DNA of 64,000 nucleotides from positions 124,001 through 188,000 of the forward strand of contig MGPC01000018.1 of assembly GCA_001797315.1 (NCBI GenBank), given 5' to 3'. Position numbers and translations under genes: made by a program. Positions 28,527-37,779 of this stretch are shown here, piece by piece (within the stretch, counting starts at the first letter, position 1; each line of letters begins with the position of its first letter). A model generated the notes under the pieces. The model was not told the DNA's origin, ran no database searches, and saw only the letters and a list, made by a program, of their open reading frames with translations. Source of the stretch: Curvibacter sp. GWA2_64_110. GTDB lineage: Bacteria; Pseudomonadota; Gammaproteobacteria; Burkholderiales; Burkholderiaceae_C.

Positions 28527-29323
28527 TGCATCGATTCTATCGAGGCCTTGATGTCGGCCAAGGCCGGCCGTGACTCGCACACCACACCGAAGCCGGCCTG
28601 CCGCGCCGCCGCCGCGATGCGCGGGTGGGTGGCGACGGCACGCGCGGCACGCCAGCTTTGGCTTGGCAGACAGGCCAGCAGGTTGTGCACGGCCTCGCTG
28701 CTGCTGAAGAGCCAGACCGAACCATCGGCAGCGGCCTCGGCGGCGAGTTGCTGTTGCGCCGCATCGAACTGCGGCCGGGCGCGCTGGTAGGCAACGACAA
28801 AATCCGCCGTCGCCCCGGCCTCGGCCAGGCGCCGGGCCAGCCAGTCGCGGCCGCTGCCGACACCCGTGTCGGCGCTCTGGGCGTCACCACCGCGCACGAT
28901 CAGCACCCGGTCGCCCGGCTGCACCTGCGGGCCGACCACCTGCCACAGGGCTTCGGAATCGAACTGCGCCGCATCACTGGCCGGCGCATCGATGCGCTCG
29001 GGCGCCACGCCGGCACGCAGCAAAGCCTTGGTGGTGCCGGGCCCAGGCGACCATGCTCTCGTTTTGATAGCGGCTCCCTCAGCAAATACGCCGCCAAGAG
29101 CCTTATTTGATGCAAAAAAACCAGCCACCGCGTTGGCGCTGACGAACATCACGCCGGCATAAGCGGCGGCGGCCAGTTGCTGCCAGGCGTGCGCCAGCGC
29201 CGCCGGTTCGGGAGCCGAACGGATGTCGATCAGCGGGAGGGCCTGCGCCGGCAGGCCGGCGGCCGACAGTTCGCGGACCCAGTCCTGCGACTCGCGCTGC
29301 GGCCGGGTCACGATGACGCGCAT
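28523..29323 (-). CDS. hemD: Uroporphyrinogen-III synthase
   Basis: The 266-aa protein has the loose HemD pattern: VIVTRPQRESQDW at the start, MFVSANAVAGFF, WSPGPGTTKALLRAG, GDRVLIVRGG and WLFSSSEAVHNL. It closes hydroxymethylbilane into uroporphyrinogen III. Residues of about 71-88 (SNKALGGVFAEGAAIK) are extra relative to my expectation for the family and are encoded by a copy of the dispersed repeat, right before the conserved WSPGPGT. It starts three bases after the hemC stop. Confidence 0.92.
   Translation of the reverse strand: MRVIVTRPQRESQDWVRELSAAGLPAQALPLIDIRSAPEPAALAHAWQQLAAAAYAGVMFVSANAVAGFFASNKALGGVFAEGAAIKTRAWSPGPGTTKALLRAGVAPERIDAPASDAAQFDSEALWQVVGPQVQPGDRVLIVRGGDAQSADTGVGSGRDWLARRLAEAGATADFVVAYQRARPQFDAAQQQLAAEAAADGSVWLFSSSEAVHNLLACLPSQSWRAARAVATHPRIAAAARQAGFGVVCESRPALADIKASIESMQ
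29055..29110 (-). repeat. Dispersed 17-bp-core element, copy 5 (inside hemD)
   Basis: On the minus strand the core is GCTATCAAAACGAGAGC (29071-29055), preceded by an AT-richer stretch (GCATCAAATAAGGCTCTTGG). It is read in frame as a surface-loop-like insertion in HemD. The codon use of this stretch is visibly less GC-rich than the flanking gene. Confidence 0.65.
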
Positions 29324-29325
29324 GG

Positions 29326-30267
29326 TCAGTCGGCGTCCGGTGCGCTATCGACCAGCAGCGAACCACCGGCGCGCAACACCCCGGCCTTGAGGTGGGCCGC
29401 CACCTGTTCGCCCAAGGCGGCGGCGGCGGCCAGGTCGGCCACCGCGGCGGTGGCCGCGGAGTGCACCAGCGGAATGCGGCCATCCGGGTCGCCCCAGGCG
29501 GCGTCAATCTGCAATTGCTCGCCCTGCAGGCGGGCATAGGCGGCCAGCGGCATGGAGCAGCTGCCGCCCATGGCGCGGCTCACGGCGCGCTCGGCCGCCA
29601 CGCGCAGCCAGGTCATCTGGTGCACCAGCGGCGCCAGGGCCTGCTGCACATCCAGGCGGTCGCTGCGGATCTCAATCCCCAGCGCGCCCTGGCCGGCGGC
29701 CGGCAGCATCTCGCCCGGCGCAAAGACGGCGCGGATGCGGCTTTCCAGCCCCAGGCGCTTCAACCCAGCCGCCGCCAGCACGATGGCGTCGTACTGGCCA
29801 TCATCGAGCTTGCGCAAACGGGTGTCGAGGTTGCCGCGCAGCGGCTCGATCTTCAGGTCCGGCCGCAGTGCGCGCAGCAGCGCCACGCGGCGCAGGCTGG
29901 AGGTGCCCACCACCGCGCCTTGCGGCAAGGCGGCCAGGCTGGCGTACTGGGGAGAGACAAAAGCGTCGTGCGGGTCTTCGCGCTCCATGACGCAGGCCAA
30001 GGCAAAACCCGCGGGCAGTTCCATCGGCACGTCTTTGAGCGAATGCACGGCCAGGTCGGCACGGCCTTCTTCCAGTGCGACTTCCAGTTCCTTGACGAAC
30101 AGGCCCTTGCCGCCGACCTTGCTCAGGGAGCGGTCGAGGATCTGGTCGCCCTTGGTCGTCATGCCCAGCAGGGTGACCTGGTGGCCGTGCTGTTCGAGCA
30201 GGGCTTTGACGTGCTCGGCCTGCCACAGGGCAAGTCGGCTCTCTCGGGTTGCAATCGTCAAATTCAT
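29326..30267 (-). CDS. hemC: Porphobilinogen deaminase
   Basis: The 313-aa protein starts [20 protein letters not shown]. It has [29 protein letters not shown] and [10 protein letters not shown] motifs, and Cys237 in [11 protein letters not shown], which holds the dipyrromethane cofactor. It assembles four porphobilinogens into hydroxymethylbilane. The start at 30267 fits the family; the frame stays open for 41 further codons upstream. It is divergent from ppc across a 131-bp gap. Confidence 0.97.
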   Translation of the reverse strand: MNLTIATRESRLALWQAEHVKALLEQHGHQVTLLGMTTKGDQILDRSLSKVGGKGLFVKELEVALEEGRADLAVHSLKDVPMELPAGFALACVMEREDPHDAFVSPQYASLAALPQGAVVGTSSLRRVALLRALRPDLKIEPLRGNLDTRLRKLDDGQYDAIVLAAAGLKRLGLESRIRAVFAPGEMLPAAGQGALGIEIRSDRLDVQQALAPLVHQMTWLRVAAERAVSRAMGGSCSMPLAAYARLQGEQLQIDAAWGDPDGRIPLVHSAATAAVADLAAAAALGEQVAAHLKAGVLRAGGSLLVDSAPDAD

Positions 30268-30398
30268 CAGCTTCGTCGCCTTGCTCAGGTCGTAACCTGT
30301 TGGTAATTCATCAGGCCCCGGAAGGCCATCCATCAGTGAGCCAAGGATGCTAGCATGGCTTCGCATTCCTATCCTCAACCCGACTGCCAACCCGTCAG

Positions 30399-33215
30399 AT
30401 GAAAACAGAACGCGCGCCCGCCAATGCCCGAAAAACCAGAGACAACGAGCGCCCGCTGGTGGAAGACATCCGCCTGCTCGGCCGCATCCTCGGCGATGTC
30501 ATCCGCGAACAGGAGGGCGTGATCGCCTTCGAACTGATCGAGCAGATCCGCAAGCTCTCGGTCGCCTTCCGCCGCGACGCCGACCACGAGGCCGACAAGG
30601 CGCTGAAAAAGCTGCTCAAGGGCCTGAGCGACGACCAGACGGTCAGCGTCATCCGCGCCTTCACCTATTTCAGCCACCTGGCCAACTTGGCCGAGGACCG
30701 GCACCACATCCGCCGCCGCGCCATCCACGAGCGCGCCGGCAATTCGCAGGAAGGCAGCATCGACGTGGCGCTGTCGCGCCTGCGCTGGGCCGGCATCGGG
30801 CCCAAGGCCATTGTGAACACGCTGGCGCACAGCTACCTCTCGCCGGTGCTCACCGCGCACCCGACCGAGGTGCAGCGCAAGAGCATCCTGGACGCCGAGC
30901 GCGACATCGCCCGCCTGCTGACGCAACGCGACGAGATCAAGGCGCGCGCCGTCGGCGTCGACCCGAAGAAGGACATGCTGACGCCGCGCGAACTGGCCGC
31001 CAACGAAGCCCAGCTGCGTGCCCGCGTGCTGCAGCTGTGGCAGACGCGCCTGGTGCGCAGCAGCAAGCTCACCGTGACCGACGAGATCGACAACGCCCTG
31101 AGCTATTACGAGCCGACCTTTCTGCGCGAGATTCCGGCGCTCTATGCCGAACTGGAGCGCGAGTTGGGCAACCAGCACGTGCACAGCTTTTTGCGCATGG
31201 GCCACTGGATCGGCGGCGACCGCGACGGCAACCCGAATGTGACGGCGCAGACCATGGCCCAGGCCGTGAGCCGCCAGGCCGATGTAGCGCTGCGCTTTTA
31301 CCTGACCGAAGTCCATCTGCTCGGCGCCGAACTGTCGCTGTCCGGCCTGCTGGTGGGCTGCAGCCCCGAGATGCAGGCACTGGCCGACGCCTCGCCCGAT
31401 ACCAGCGAACACCGCAAGGACGAACCCTACCGCCGTGCGCTGATCGGCATCTACGCCCGGCTGGCCGCCACCCTCACCGCGCTCACCGGCGGCGAAGCGA
31501 CCCGCCATGCCGTGGCACCGCAGAACCCCTACCGAGACGCCGCCGAGTTCCTGGCCGACCTGCGCACCATCGAAGCCTCGCTGCTGTCGCGCCACGGCGC
31601 CACGCTGACGCAGCAGCGCCTGCGCCCGCTGATGCGCGCGGTCGACGTGTTCGGCTTCCATCTGGCTACGCTCGATCTGCGCCAGAGCTCGGACAAGCAC
31701 GAAGAAGTGATAACCGAACTGCTGGCCACGGCGCGCATCGAGTCGCAGTACAGCCGCCTGGACGAAAACGCCAAGCGCGCCCTGCTGTTGCGCCTGCTGG
31801 CCGACGCACGGCCCTTGCGCGTGGTCGGTGCCAGCTACAGCGCCCACACCCAGAGCGAGCTGGCGGTGTTCGAGACGGCGCGCACGCTGCGCCAGCGCTT
31901 CGGTGCCCAGGCCATCCGCCACTACATCATCAGCCACACCGAAACGGTGAGCGACCTGCTCGAAGTGCTGCTGCTGCAAAAGGAAGTGGGCCTGCTGCAC
32001 GGCACGCTGGATGACGTGGCCTGCAAAGCCGACCTGATCGTGGTGCCGCTGTTCGAAACCATCGAAGACCTGCGCAACGCCGCGCCCATCATGCGCGACT
32101 ACTACGCCCTGCCCGGCATCCGCGCCATGGTCCAGCGCAGCGGCGGCGAGCAGGACATCATGCTCGGCTACTCCGACAGCAACAAGGACGGCGGCATCTT
32201 CACCAGCAACTGGGAGCTGTACCGCACCGAGATCGCGCTGGTCGAGCTGTTCGACCAACTGGCTCCCATTCAGCTGCGCCTGTTCCACGGCCGCGGCGGC
32301 ACGGTGGGGCGCGGCGGCGGCCCGAGCTACCAGGCCATCCTGGCCCAGCCCCCGGGCACGGTGCGCGGCCAGATCCGCTTGACCGAACAAGGCGAGGTGA
32401 TCGCCTCCAAATACGCCAACCCCGAGATCGGCCGGCGCAACCTGGAAACGCTGGTGGCCGCCACGTTGGAAGCCACGCTGCTGCAGCCCACCAAGCCAGC
32501 CGCCAAAGCCTATCTGGAGGCGGCGGAAGCCCTGTCGCGCGCCAGCATGGCGGCCTACCGCGCGCTGGTGTACGACACCGCCGGTTTTGCCGACTATTTC
32601 TTCGGTGCCACGCCGATCCGCGAGATTGCCGAACTCAACATCGGCTCGCGCCCGGCCTCGCGCAAGGCAACGCAGAAGATCGAAGACCTGCGCGCCATTC
32701 CCTGGGGCTTCAGCTGGGGCCAGTGCCGCCTGACGCTGCCGGGCTGGTACGGCTTTGGTTCGGCGGTGGAAAGCTTCCTGAATGCCGACGGGCCGAAGGG
32801 CCACAAGGAGCGGCTGGCGCTGCTGCAGAAGATGGCACGCCAGTGGCCCTTCTTCAAGGCGCTGCTGTCCAACATGGACATGGTGCTGGCCAAGAGCGAC
32901 CTGGCCCTGGGCTCGCGCTATGCCGAACTGGTGGGCGACGGCAAGCTGCGCAAGAAGGTGTTCACACAGATCGAAGCCGAATGGCAGCGCACCGTGCAGG
33001 CGCTGGCGCAGCTCACCGGCGAGAAGCAGCGCTTGGCCGGCAACGCCGCGCTGCAGCGCTCCATCCGCCACCGCTTCCCCTACATCGACCCGCTGCACCA
33101 CCTGCAGGTGGAACTGATGCGGCGCTACCGCGCCGGTCAGAGCGACGAGCGCGTGCGGCGAGGCATCCACATCTCGATCAACGGCATTGCGGCGGGCTTG
33201 CGGAATACAGGCTGA
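30399..33215 (+). CDS. ppc: Phosphoenolpyruvate carboxylase
   Basis: The 938-aa protein has the active-site motifs [36 protein letters not shown] and [14 protein letters not shown], and ends in NTG, the conserved C-terminus. It makes oxaloacetate from PEP and bicarbonate. No clear Shine-Dalgarno sequence precedes the ATG. Being divergent from hemC is a common betaproteobacterial layout. Confidence 0.97.
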   Translation: MKTERAPANARKTRDNERPLVEDIRLLGRILGDVIREQEGVIAFELIEQIRKLSVAFRRDADHEADKALKKLLKGLSDDQTVSVIRAFTYFSHLANLAEDRHHIRRRAIHERAGNSQEGSIDVALSRLRWAGIGPKAIVNTLAHSYLSPVLTAHPTEVQRKSILDAERDIARLLTQRDEIKARAVGVDPKKDMLTPRELAANEAQLRARVLQLWQTRLVRSSKLTVTDEIDNALSYYEPTFLREIPALYAELERELGNQHVHSFLRMGHWIGGDRDGNPNVTAQTMAQAVSRQADVALRFYLTEVHLLGAELSLSGLLVGCSPEMQALADASPDTSEHRKDEPYRRALIGIYARLAATLTALTGGEATRHAVAPQNPYRDAAEFLADLRTIEASLLSRHGATLTQQRLRPLMRAVDVFGFHLATLDLRQSSDKHEEVITELLATARIESQYSRLDENAKRALLLRLLADARPLRVVGASYSAHTQSELAVFETARTLRQRFGAQAIRHYIISHTETVSDLLEVLLLQKEVGLLHGTLDDVACKADLIVVPLFETIEDLRNAAPIMRDYYALPGIRAMVQRSGGEQDIMLGYSDSNKDGGIFTSNWELYRTEIALVELFDQLAPIQLRLFHGRGGTVGRGGGPSYQAILAQPPGTVRGQIRLTEQGEVIASKYANPEIGRRNLETLVAATLEATLLQPTKPAAKAYLEAAEALSRASMAAYRALVYDTAGFADYFFGATPIREIAELNIGSRPASRKATQKIEDLRAIPWGFSWGQCRLTLPGWYGFGSAVESFLNADGPKGHKERLALLQKMARQWPFFKALLSNMDMVLAKSDLALGSRYAELVGDGKLRKKVFTQIEAEWQRTVQALAQLTGEKQRLAGNAALQRSIRHRFPYIDPLHHLQVELMRRYRAGQSDERVRRGIHISINGIAAGLRNTG

Positions 33216-33219
33216 ACGT

Positions 33220-33399
33220 ATGCTTCGAATTATCAGCTGGTCAGCATTTATTACCTACGCTCTGTACATCGTCTTAATGCTTTGGTGGTATGCCAAAAAG
33301 AACTCTCACTTAGAGAAAAGCATCTTGATTGTGGGATCCCTTGCGGTATTCGCAGTAATGGTGATCTGGCCGGGTTACGTGTTGATCAAAGAGCTTTAA
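33220..33399 (+). CDS. Small two-helix membrane protein, unknown
   Basis: From ATG 33220, four bases after the ppc stop, this encodes 59 aa with two hydrophobic segments (WSAFITYALYIVLMLWWYA and SILIVGSLAVFAVMVIWPGYV) separated by KKNSHLEKS. I do not recognise a family. Base composition is much more AT-rich than ppc and the que genes, and codon choice differs (TTA, ATT, TCA), which suggests a recently acquired or orphan gene. It may be translated by reinitiation after ppc. Confidence 0.6.
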   Translation: MLRIISWSAFITYALYIVLMLWWYAKKNSHLEKSILIVGSLAVFAVMVIWPGYVLIKEL

Positions 33400-33435
33400 C
33401 TCTTTAGAACGCCGTCACCGCGTGCCTTTTGTCCA

Positions 33436-33798
33436 TCAAGGCCGATACACGCACTTGTCCCCAATCGCGTGCCGCTCCACCATCACCGCTGACAGGCCCG
33501 GAATCTTGGGCTTGAGCGCCTTCCAGATGTAGGTGCACAGGTTCTCCAGCGTGGCCGGGCCCAGGCCTTGCACCTCGTCGAGGAAGTGGTGGTCCAGCTG
33601 CTCGCGCAGGGCATTCACCTCGCGCCGGATGTAGCCCAGGTCCATCACCATGCCGTTCTCGGCCGCCGGCTCGCCGCGCACGAACACTTCGGCGTAGTAG
33701 GTGTGGCCGTGCACGCGTTTGCTGCCCTCGGCCTCGATCTCGCGGCGCAGGGTGTGGGCGGCATCAAAGAAGAAACGCTGGCTGATCTCGTACATCAT
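33436..33798 (-). CDS. queD: 6-carboxytetrahydropterin synthase family (QueD-like)
   Basis: The ~120-aa protein has FFFDAAHTLRR (His15) and VHGHTYY (two further zinc-ligand histidines), LDHHFLDEV and a C-terminal SAVMVERHAIGDKCVYRP. It would act in preQ0 synthesis together with QueE, whose stop overlaps its start by 4 bases. The position of the catalytic Cys (E. coli Cys27, four residues before HGH) is taken by Ser/Lys (GSKRVHGH), so the chemistry may rely on another residue or the protein belongs to a QueD subtype. Confidence 0.88.
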   Translation of the reverse strand: MMYEISQRFFFDAAHTLRREIEAEGSKRVHGHTYYAEVFVRGEPAAENGMVMDLGYIRREVNALREQLDHHFLDEVQGLGPATLENLCTYIWKALKPKIPGLSAVMVERHAIGDKCVYRP

Positions 33799-34430
33799 CG
33801 AATTCCGATCATCTTGTGCGACTGGATGCCCAGTCGCCACTGGGGGTGCTGCTGGCAGTAGGCAATCGCCTGCGCCGTGTTCTGTTCGCGCTGCGGCCCG
33901 TCCATCGGCTGCAAAAAGAAATGCTCGAAGGCCAGGCCCGCGAACTGTGCCGGGTCCACGCCCGGCTGCGGGTAGACCAGCTTGAGCTCGCTGCCCGTCT
34001 TTTGCACCACCTCGGCCTGGTCCTTCGGGCTGACGCAGATCCAGTCCAGCCCCGGTGGCGCCGGCAGGGTGCCGTTGGTTTCCACCGCAATGGTGAAGCC
34101 GCGCGCATGCAGGGCGGCGGTGAGCGCCTCGTCCACCTGCAGCAGCGGCTCGCCGCCGGTCAGCACCACGTAGCGGCCGGCCTGGCCCGCAGGCTCCCAG
34201 GCGCGTTCAATCGCATCGGCCAGCGCCTCGGCAGTCGTGAACTTGCCGCCGCCGGTGCCGTCGGTACCCACGAAGTCGGTGTCGCAGAACCTGCAGACCG
34301 CCGTGGCCCGGTCTTCCTCGCGCCCGCTCCAGAGATTGCAGCCGGCAAAACGGCAGAACACCGCCGCCCGGCCGGACTGCGCGCCCTCGCCTTGCAGCGT
34401 GTAGAAGATCTCCTTGACCGCGTAAGTCAT
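33795..34430 (-). CDS. queE: 7-carboxy-7-deazaguanine synthase
   Basis: The 211-aa radical-SAM protein has YTLQGEGAQSGRAAVF and the cysteines AGC-x14-CRFC, the CX14CX2C cluster motif typical of QueE from Burkholderia. LTGGEPLLQVD is the SAM-binding loop. It converts carboxytetrahydropterin to 7-carboxy-7-deazaguanine on the way to queuosine. It is translationally coupled to queD. The later enzyme queF lies separately at 45797. Confidence 0.95.
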   Translation of the reverse strand: MTYAVKEIFYTLQGEGAQSGRAAVFCRFAGCNLWSGREEDRATAVCRFCDTDFVGTDGTGGGKFTTAEALADAIERAWEPAGQAGRYVVLTGGEPLLQVDEALTAALHARGFTIAVETNGTLPAPPGLDWICVSPKDQAEVVQKTGSELKLVYPQPGVDPAQFAGLAFEHFFLQPMDGPQREQNTAQAIAYCQQHPQWRLGIQSHKMIGIR

Positions 34431-34542
34431 GCCTAGCCCTGAAACATGCAAAGGGATGATTTTCGCAGGTTGGGCCAGCGCCGGTTTGCGCTGACGCAGA
34501 TGACCCAGCGGCAATACCCCGCCGATGGGACAGGATTAGATC

Positions 34543-34571
34543 TTGTTGTTGAGAATGATTCTCATTATACT
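34543..34571 (+). promoter_or_regulatory. Promoter with embedded Fur box
   Basis: TTGTTG (34543-34548) and TATACT (34566-34571) are spaced by 17 bases. The spacer and -10 contain GAGAATGATTCTCATTATA (34551-34569), a close match to the Fur consensus GATAATGATAATCATTATC with a central palindrome. Iron-loaded Fur binding here would block the promoter. The downstream ATG is at 34608. Confidence 0.8.
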
Positions 34572-34607
34572 TTCATCAACCGTCACACATCCAACCCGGA
34601 GCCCACC

Positions 34608-34937
34608 ATGCCCCTACCCGATGATGAACTCGCCGTACCCTGCCTGGAAGCCCTGGTGGCCGGCACTTTCGCCCTCATGACCTGCTGGGCCGCGCCGGCT
34701 GCCCAGGCGGCCACCAGCCCCGGGCGGCAGCGCCTGCTGATGGCGCGCAAGATCGTCTCCAACCTGTTCTTCCTCAAGACCCATCCGCATGCCAGCCCGG
34801 CCCTGCGCCAGGTCATGGCCAATGCCCATGCGCGCTGGGTTGCCGTGTGCAACGCCGCCGGCCATGACAAGACCCCCGTCATGGCGGCCGAGCTGTGCGC
34901 CGCCATGCCGCCCGAAGCAGCCGGCCTGTTGCACTGA
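34608..34937 (+). CDS. Fur-controlled 109-aa protein, unknown
   Basis: The 109-aa protein has four cysteines (12, 26, 81, 97), a hydrophobic N-terminal stretch (about 14-35) and helical, Ala-rich character. I recognise no domain. It is the first gene after a strong Fur box, with GGAG seven bases before the ATG, and lies 15 bases upstream of a DUF2325 gene. That setting suggests a role under iron limitation, perhaps as partner of the DUF2325 protein. It is not an obvious transporter or siderophore enzyme. Confidence 0.75.
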   Translation: MPLPDDELAVPCLEALVAGTFALMTCWAAPAAQAATSPGRQRLLMARKIVSNLFFLKTHPHASPALRQVMANAHARWVAVCNAAGHDKTPVMAAELCAAMPPEAAGLLH

Positions 34938-34952
34938 GCCAGGAGGCGACCC

Positions 34953-36203
34953 ATGTGCCAAGCCAAACCCGACCCGCTGCAATCCGCCCTGGCCGCCGCG
35001 CTGCCCTACACGCAACCGCAGCGCATGCCGTCCACCCCAGCGCCGCAAGGCTCGCGCCGGCGGCGGCTGTGGGAACTCGACGGCCATGCCTTCTGCCCGG
35101 TGGTGGGCGTCTGCCTGCCGATCCCGCTGCTGCGGCGCCTGGCCGACCGCACGCTGGGCGACATGACGAGCTGCAGCGACTACGAAGTGCACTGCACCGT
35201 GGTCACCGAGTGCAAGCGCCGCACGCCCATGGCCGAGGCGCTGCAGAAGGAACTGGAACGGCGCTTCGGGCTGGTGGTGAACGCGGCCGCCCAGCTCAAG
35301 CACAGCGAGGCGCTGGCCGCCTGGTGGCGTGACGCCGCCGCCAGCGCCGACTGGGCCGGCGCCCTGTGGGCCACGCTGACGCACCCGCGCTGCACGCCCG
35401 AGCTGGCGCACCGCGTGCTGGGCGAGGCGCACATGCTGCAGCACCAGGTAGGCATGGCGACACGCGCCGACCTGACGCGCCTGGATGCCCTGGCACATGA
35501 AAACGCGGTACTGACGCGTGAACTGGCCGCCGCCCAATACCGCAGCCGCAACCAGGCGGCCGAATTCGCCCTGCGTCTGGAGCAACAGCAAAGCGAGTTG
35601 ATCCGCGTGCGCGCCGAACTGCTGCGCGCCACGACGGAACTGCAGCAGCAGCGCGAACAACTGGCTGCGCAGGAACAGGCCGCCCCCGGTCTGCGCGAGC
35701 GCATGGAGCTCACACAACAGAACCGGCAGCAAAACGAGCAGCTCCAGCACCTGCAGCGCACCTTGCTGCAAGCGCAGCAGGAGACCGAGCGCCAGCGCCG
35801 GCGCGCCGAAGAAGCCGAGGCGCAAACCGAACAACTGCGCAGCCGCCCCTTGGCCGAACCCGCCAGCCCAGGGTGCAGCGCCACGCCGCAGCTGTGCGAG
35901 CGTGCAGTGCTGTGTGTCGGCGGCCGCACGGCCAGCGTGCCGATCTACCGCCAGGTGATCGAGCACACCGGCGCGCGTTTCCTGCACCACGACGGCGGCG
36001 AGGAAGACAACGCCAGCCAGCTCGACGCCACCCTGGCCGCGGCCGACCTGGTGATCTGCCAGAGCGGCTGCATCAGCCACAACGCCTACTGGCGCGTGAA
36101 GGACCATTGCAAACGGACCGGCAAGCAATGCGTGTTTGTGGAGACGCCGAGCCGGGCGGCGCTGGAGCGGGCGTTGGCGGAAGTGGCGTTGCCGGCCTCC
36201 TGA
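34953..36203 (+). CDS. DUF2325-domain protein with Cys/His-rich N-terminus
   Basis: The 416-aa protein has three parts. Residues 40-165 are rich in potential metal ligands (Cys48, Cys54, Cys74, His80, Cys81, Cys87, His144, Cys147, and EAHMLQHQ with His160 and His164). Residues 170-298 are a Gln/Glu/Arg-rich coiled coil. Residues 318-408 form the DUF2325 domain (LCVGGRTASVPIYRQVIEHT, then ICQSGCISHNAYWRVK). The function of DUF2325 is not established. A perfect AGGAGG precedes the start. Fur control makes a metal-related sensor or stress role the best inference. Confidence 0.8.
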   Translation: MCQAKPDPLQSALAAALPYTQPQRMPSTPAPQGSRRRRLWELDGHAFCPVVGVCLPIPLLRRLADRTLGDMTSCSDYEVHCTVVTECKRRTPMAEALQKELERRFGLVVNAAAQLKHSEALAAWWRDAAASADWAGALWATLTHPRCTPELAHRVLGEAHMLQHQVGMATRADLTRLDALAHENAVLTRELAAAQYRSRNQAAEFALRLEQQQSELIRVRAELLRATTELQQQREQLAAQEQAAPGLRERMELTQQNRQQNEQLQHLQRTLLQAQQETERQRRRAEEAEAQTEQLRSRPLAEPASPGCSATPQLCERAVLCVGGRTASVPIYRQVIEHTGARFLHHDGGEEDNASQLDATLAAADLVICQSGCISHNAYWRVKDHCKRTGKQCVFVETPSRAALERALAEVALPAS

Positions 36204-36215
36204 CCCCGGCTTTTT
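36191..36215 (+). terminator. Weak candidate terminator of the DUF2325 operon
   Basis: GCCGG / CCGGC can pair across the stop codon, followed by TTTTTG. The stem is only 5 bp. Confidence 0.3.
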
Positions 36216-36243
36216 GCTTATGGCCCTGACGGGGCACTCAATG

Positions 36244-37005
36244 TCAACGCGACTCCGGCGTCTCCCGCGCATACGCCTCTTTCAGATGTACCGGCTTGGC
36301 CGCGCGCTTGCGCATGCGGATGTTGAGCATCTCCACCACGACCGAGAAGGCCATGGCGAAGTAGACATAACCCTTGGGCACGTGGTGGTCGAAGCCCTCG
36401 GCGATCAGCAGCACGCCGACCAGCACCAGGAAGGACAACGCCAGCATCTTGACGGTCGGATGCTGGGACACGAATTCGCCTATCGCACCGGCGAACACCA
36501 TCATGAGACCGACCGAGGCGATCACCGCCGCGATCATCACCGCCAGTTCCGACACCATCCCCACCGCGGTGATGATGGAATCGAGCGAGAACACGATGTC
36601 CACGATCATGATCTGCAGGATCACGGCGCCGAAAGTGGCCTTCACCGCCTTGGACGCGTGGCCTTCCTCGCCTTCGAGCGACTGGTGGATTTCGCCCACG
36701 CTTTTCCAGAGCAGGAACAGGCCACCGCAAATCAGGATCAGGTCACGGCCCGAAATCGCCTGCCCGAGCAGCGTGAACAGCGGCGCCACCAGACCGATGA
36801 TCCACGACAGCACCAGCAGCAGGCCGATGCGCATGAACATCGCCATGAACAGGCCCAGGCGGCGCGCCAGCGCCTGCTTCTCCGGCGGCAGCTTGTCCAC
36901 CAGAATGGAGATGAACACGATGTTGTCGATGCCCAGCACCAGCTCCAGCGCGGTCAGCGTGGCAAACGCAATCCAGGCCTGCGGGTCGGTCAATAGCTCC
37001 AGCAT
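36244..37005 (-). CDS. TerC-family integral membrane protein
   Basis: The 253-aa protein has about seven hydrophobic segments and the TerC signatures ALELVLGIDNIVFISI (18-33) and VFSLDSIITAVGM. These acidic, membrane-embedded motifs are conserved in family members linked to manganese export during protein secretion. It resembles YgdQ/YoaE-type proteins without the CBS domains. It lies downstream of the LytTR regulator (31-base gap) on the same strand and may be co-transcribed with it. Confidence 0.88.
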   Translation of the reverse strand: MLELLTDPQAWIAFATLTALELVLGIDNIVFISILVDKLPPEKQALARRLGLFMAMFMRIGLLLVLSWIIGLVAPLFTLLGQAISGRDLILICGGLFLLWKSVGEIHQSLEGEEGHASKAVKATFGAVILQIMIVDIVFSLDSIITAVGMVSELAVMIAAVIASVGLMMVFAGAIGEFVSQHPTVKMLALSFLVLVGVLLIAEGFDHHVPKGYVYFAMAFSVVVEMLNIRMRKRAAKPVHLKEAYARETPESR

Positions 37006-37035
37006 GGCATCTCCTCGGTCAGGGTCGAAAGAAAA

Positions 37036-37779
37036 TCAGAGCGAGGCAATCGCTTCCCGCACTGCCGACAACTGCCGCCGTGACACCGACAGCAATTCAT
37101 CGATGCCGATCAGCCGCACCGCCCAGCCCTCGCCCTCCTCCGGGTCGTAGTGCTTCTCCAGCGCGCGCACGGCGCGCCGGGCCACCAGGGCGTTGCGGTG
37201 AATGCGCATGAACTGCGCCGGGTATTTCTCTTCCAGCTCGCTCAGCGAGCCGTCGAGGATGTAGCTCTTGGCCGCGGTGCGCACGGTGATGTATTTCAGC
37301 TCAGCCTTGAAGTACAGCACCTCGGCCAGCGGTACGCGCTCGGTGCGGCCGCGTTCCTGGATCACCAGGCATTCTTCAGGAAAATCGGGCCCCAGCCCTT
37401 TCCCTGCTTGCGCCAGCCGCTCTACTTTTTGTAGCGCCTGTTGCAAGCGCTCCAGCCGCACCGGCTTGGTCAGGTAGTCCACGGCCTCGATCTCGAAGGC
37501 CTGCACTGCGTGCTCGGCGTGCGCGGTGACGAACACGATGGCCGGCGGCTTGGGGAGTTCGCGCAGGGTGCGCGCCAGCGTCAGGCCGTCGGCGCCGGGC
37601 ATGTGGATGTCGAGCAGGGCGACGTCGAATGCCTGCTGGCGCAGCAGTTCGATGGCTTGGATGGCATTGGCGGCCTCGCCGGCCACACTGACCGCCGGGC
37701 TGCTGCAGTCGCCCAGCAGGGTGCGCAGCCGGGCGCGCGCCAGGGATTCGTCGTCGACGATCAGGGCCTGTAATGTCAT
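37036..37779 (-). CDS. LytTR-family response regulator (AlgR-like)
   Basis: The 247-aa protein has a receiver domain (acidic pocket VDDE, phospho-acceptor Asp57 in LLDIHMPG, Lys in TKPVR) and a C-terminal LytTR DNA-binding domain (VLYFKAELKYITVRT, FMRIHRNALV). The inter-domain linker at about 110-121 (ALQKVERLAQAG) is encoded by a copy of the dispersed repeat. It overlaps the histidine-kinase gene by 4 bases, so the two are a cognate pair. Target genes cannot be read from the sequence. Confidence 0.93.
   Translation of the reverse strand: MTLQALIVDDESLARARLRTLLGDCSSPAVSVAGEAANAIQAIELLRQQAFDVALLDIHMPGADGLTLARTLRELPKPPAIVFVTAHAEHAVQAFEIEAVDYLTKPVRLERLQQALQKVERLAQAGKGLGPDFPEECLVIQERGRTERVPLAEVLYFKAELKYITVRTAAKSYILDGSLSELEEKYPAQFMRIHRNALVARRAVRALEKHYDPEEGEGWAVRLIGIDELLSVSRRQLSAVREAIASL
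37419..37435 (-). repeat. Dispersed 17-bp-core element, copy 6 (regulator linker)
   Basis: On the minus strand the core is GCTACAAAAAGTAGAGC, followed by GGCTGGCGCAAGC. It is the A-rich subtype and lies exactly at the linker between receiver and LytTR domains. This is the weakest of the eight copies. Confidence 0.5.

Noticed and set aside
30375-33170. A 931-residue open frame on the minus strand opposite ppc
   Set aside because: It is a shadow frame with His/Gln/Val-rich translation and no recognisable domain; ppc is unambiguous on the plus strand.
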